Position numbers and translations under genes: made by a program. Below, in pieces: positions 61,393 through 64,000 of a stretch of DNA of 64,000 nt. The stretch is from NCEH01 sp002257205. GTDB lineage: Bacteria; Pseudomonadota; Alphaproteobacteria; Rhizobiales; Xanthobacteraceae. The notes beneath the pieces were generated by a model. That model was not told the DNA's origin and did no database searches. It was given only the letters and a program-made list of their open reading frames with translations. The first letter of the stretch is position 1, and every line of letters begins with the position of its first letter. Where the stretch lies: assembly GCF_043195105.1 (NCBI RefSeq), contig NZ_JBAFWO010000011.1; one strand, written 5' to 3'.

Positions 61393-64000
61393 ATGACCTG
61401 GCACATTACGGCGCGCATGGCGTGGCACGACCGCGGCTGGGATGGTCGCGTATGTGACGATCCGGCGGGAAACAGCTACTGCACGGGGAGCCATTCGCTG
61501 CTCTCGGAGCGGCTGGCCCGCGAGAAGCGCGTCGAGTGCGAACGCCCCTGCGCGGCGCTGGACGCCGACCTGCCCGACTACCAGCCGCCGTGCTTCTGGA
61601 CGTCGTCAGCGTTCTCGCCCGCGCCGACCGCGACGTTGCACCGGCATCCCTTCGCCAGATACCGTGACGATAAGCGCATCGAGGGTACGCTTCCGCCGGC
61701 CTCGCTCTACACTTGGCCGTTCCGCCTCTCGATGACCCACGCCTCCTACAAGAGGCACGGAAGCTATTTTCCCGACATTGAGGACCGCATCGCCCGGTTC
61801 GTGGCGCGCCTGAAGGCCGGCAGGTCGCTGGTCTTCCTCTACCTCAACTACGACAATCCGATCTCGGCGGACGAGTACAAGTATGCCCTCGTCGGCTGTG
61901 CGCGGCTTACCGAGCTGGCCGGCTCGGGCGATTTCGCCTTCGACGACGAGGAGCTCGACCGCCTTCGCGGCGGCGACGGGATGAAGAACTTCCCGACGAT
62001 GAACTGGGCGATCCGGCTCTCGCACGAGGGCGTGGCCGGCGTCCGGCTGCCCTACCACGAATACCTGGGGCACATCGCCGCCCATCCCGAGGACGAGGGG
62101 AAGCTCGCCGAGATCCGCGTGCTGATCGACGAACCCGCGCAGCTTCCCAACTTCAAGTATGTCTCGGAGCAGGTGCACGACGACCACGCGCTCGCGCTCC
62201 TCTACAAGCTCAAGCGGGCGCTGGCCCGCGCCCAGGAGCACGGCATCGCCGACGTCGACGGCATGGTCGACCGGGTCGAGGACTACATCGCCGAAGCCTG
62301 GGAGGACCGCGGCCTCTACCCGGGGCTCGGATCGGTCCTGAACGTACTCGCCGACCTATCCGAGGGCGAATACGAGGTCGAGGGGTCGCGGGGGCCCGCC
62401 CTGGCGGACGCGCTCCGCACCTCGCTGCCCGCCGGCGCCGACCTGCTTGACACCGCCTTCGACTTGATCGCCGCCAAGGGCGCGGTGCCCGATGCGCTCG
62501 CCGGCCACAAGGCGACGATCCGGGACGCGCGCGCGGGCTTCCGCGACAACCGGCACCTGTCCGGGCTGCTCCGCAAGCTCACCCTGTTCACGCTCACGCC
62601 GCGACAGGTGGGGCGCGTTCTCTTTCCCGAGGACGATGGCCCGCACGCCTTCGGGGGCCTAGCGGTCTCGCCCGGCGACATCGTCGCGAACCCCTATGTC
62701 CTGGCCGAGAGCTACGTGCCCGCGACGGACGATGGCGACGAGGATCGCGAGGACCTCGACCGCGAGCAGCGGAGCGACGGACCGATCGACTACGCGGTGA
62801 TCGACATCGGCATGTTCCCGGATCATCGCTACCTGGATCGCCGCGACGATCTCCACGACCTCACGGTGACTGGACCGGAGCGGCTGCGCGCGTTCGCGCA
62901 CGAGGCGTTGGCCGCGGCGGAGGACCAGGGGCACAGCTTCATGTCCACCGCCGGCCTGGTCGAGCATGCGGCCGCCCATCCGCTATTCTACCGCGACAGC
63001 CTCAAGGTCACCCAGGCGCAATTCCTCTCGGACAGGCATCTCGCCCACTTCCGGCAGCGGCTCCACGTCGAGTTGGTGGACGGCGGCCACTACTTCTACC
63101 TGCAGCGCGCATGGGACGCGGAGCAGGTCGTGATGCGTTTCGTAACGGGCCGGCTGGGGCAGAAGCCGGTCAAGGCCGACCTGACCTGGATCGGCGGCTA
63201 CGTCGCCGCGGAGTCGGCGGCGCTCGCTTCCGGGATCAGGGATTTCGACGTCGAGGGCTTCGCCGCGGAGCGCATGTCTATGATGAACGGCGCGATGACC
63301 CGGCGCCTCTACTGCGCCACGGGGCGTCCGGGTTCGGGCAAGAGCCAGGCCGTGGCCGAGCTGCTCAGGCGTTTCGACGCCGCGAACGAGCGTACGATCG
63401 TGCTGGCGCCCACGGGCAAGGCGGCCCTGCGCCTGAACGAGGCGGCACCCAACGACGCCGGTTGGCAGGCGGAGACGATCGACCGTTGGATCTGGCGCTC
63501 CGGACTGCGTGATTATTTGGACGGTGGCGCGGATCTGAAGTCGATGACGCGCTCGAAGGGCTTCGAGCCGTTCGACAATCTGGTCGTCGACGAGATGTCG
63601 ATGGTCAACCTCTACCACCTGGCGCTTCTGTTCCGGGCGATAGAGGTTCACCAGCCGACCACGACGCTCCGGGTGATCCTGGTCGGGGACGAAAACCAGC
63701 TCCCGCCGATCGGTTGCGGCAAGCCCTTCAACGACGTCATCTCGCACCTTCGCCGGACACCCGAGTATCAGACCGAGAACACGATCCGGCTGACCGCCAA
63801 CTGCCGCCAGCGACACGATCCGACGGTATTGGAGGCCGCCCATCTCTTCGCCGGCGGGAACCGCTACCATGAGGAGCTCTACGACCGCATGCGCAAGGGC
63901 GGCCGCATCAGCGACTGCTTGGAGCTCCGGTACTTCTCGGACGCGGCGGAGATGCAGTCTCACGTCAGGGACTTCGTCACCGCGACGATGGACCAGGCGG
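61393..64000 (+). CDS. Large RecD-like superfamily 1 helicase, runs off the window
   Basis: An open frame of 869 codons with no stop before the window end. The C-terminal part is an SF1B (RecD/AAA_30) motor: Walker A GRPGSGKS at residues 644-651, LAPTGKAALRL, Walker B VVDEMS (D733, E734) and LVGDENQLPPIG. The first 640 residues are unusual: a Cys/Trp-rich start (WHDRGWDGRVC, then YCTGSHSLLSERL) that may bind a metal. ATG 61393 is preceded by GGGGGG; codon bias fits the genome. Stand-alone large RecD-like helicases with extra N-terminal domains occur in defence and repair loci. The role here is open. Confidence 0.85.
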   Translation, partial: MTWHITARMAWHDRGWDGRVCDDPAGNSYCTGSHSLLSERLAREKRVECERPCAALDADLPDYQPPCFWTSSAFSPAPTATLHRHPFARYRDDKRIEGTLPPASLYTWPFRLSMTHASYKRHGSYFPDIEDRIARFVARLKAGRSLVFLYLNYDNPISADEYKYALVGCARLTELAGSGDFAFDDEELDRLRGGDGMKNFPTMNWAIRLSHEGVAGVRLPYHEYLGHIAAHPEDEGKLAEIRVLIDEPAQLPNFKYVSEQVHDDHALALLYKLKRALARAQEHGIADVDGMVDRVEDYIAEAWEDRGLYPGLGSVLNVLADLSEGEYEVEGSRGPALADALRTSLPAGADLLDTAFDLIAAKGAVPDALAGHKATIRDARAGFRDNRHLSGLLRKLTLFTLTPRQVGRVLFPEDDGPHAFGGLAVSPGDIVANPYVLAESYVPATDDGDEDREDLDREQRSDGPIDYAVIDIGMFPDHRYLDRRDDLHDLTVTGPERLRAFAHEALAAAEDQGHSFMSTAGLVEHAAAHPLFYRDSLKVTQAQFLSDRHLAHFRQRLHVELVDGGHYFYLQRAWDAEQVVMRFVTGRLGQKPVKADLTWIGGYVAAESAALASGIRDFDVEGFAAERMSMMNGAMTRRLYCATGRPGSGKSQAVAELLRRFDAANERTIVLAPTGKAALRLNEAAPNDAGWQAETIDRWIWRSGLRDYLDGGADLKSMTRSKGFEPFDNLVVDEMSMVNLYHLALLFRAIEVHQPTTTLRVILVGDENQLPPIGCGKPFNDVISHLRRTPEYQTENTIRLTANCRQRHDPTVLEAAHLFAGGNRYHEELYDRMRKGGRISDCLELRYFSDAAEMQSHVRDFVTATMDQA

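Overview
The window is GC-rich (AT-rich stretches are short and stand out). Its gene content fits an alphaproteobacterium, most likely of the Hyphomicrobiales (Rhizobiales): several FadR-type GntR regulators, NitT/TauT and sugar ABC transporters, a DUF1488 gene, and a broken manA-GT4-GH130 block. Genus cannot be fixed from the sequence. The first 23 bases are a pure C run and look like a contig-edge artefact. No rRNA, complete tRNA or CRISPR array is visible.

Chromosomal, metabolic part (1-44.2 kb). 0.1-3.6 kb: two-permease plus ATPase importer followed by a GpdQ/CpdA-type phosphodiesterase. 3.7-15.9 kb: a GntR regulator divergent from an eleven-gene catabolic operon (PdxA-like dehydrogenase, amidohydrolase/lactonase, two beta-hydroxyacid dehydrogenases, HpsN-like histidinol-dehydrogenase-family enzyme, two SDRs, sugar-type ABC importer) closed by a strong hairpin. 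16.0-23.2 kb: a convergent operon on the minus strand (three SDRs that lack the catalytic Tyr and Lys, a sulfonate/taurine-type ABC importer, an alpha/beta hydrolase) with its own divergent GntR gene. 23.6-31.1 kb: a perhydrolase plus isochorismatase-like pair with an HxlR regulator and a clear palindromic operator, then YgiQ radical SAM, RsmB-type methyltransferase and SelO. 31.7-33.8 kb: a small conserved gene and a train of decayed genes (manA, GT4, GH130). 33.8-37.2 kb: DUF1488, dadA, alr and a divergent Lrp regulator (D-alanine catabolism). 37.4-44.2 kb: a taurine-type importer, GntR regulator, class III aminotransferase and gamma-glutamyltransferase that share a TCGTATACAA element.

Accessory part (about 44.7-64 kb). 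A tRNA-3'-end-like sequence with nearby direct repeats at 44.77-44.86 kb may be an attachment site marking the start of an island. It holds a hypothetical gene with a near-consensus promoter, an XRE regulator, a secreted/membrane three-gene unit of unknown role, and a DEDDh exonuclease. Then comes a defence cluster on the minus strand: DUF2971, a TIR-like protein, and a four-gene unit hsdM-hsdS-ATPase-HNH in which every junction is a 4-base start/stop overlap. The last two genes look like Septu PtuA/PtuB, and no hsdR is present. This fusion of a type I methyltransferase with a Septu-like effector is the most interesting system here. A serine resolvase with its res-like site, an unknown low-GC gene and an inverted truncated copy of the resolvase 3' end follow. 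A large RecD-like helicase runs off the right edge.
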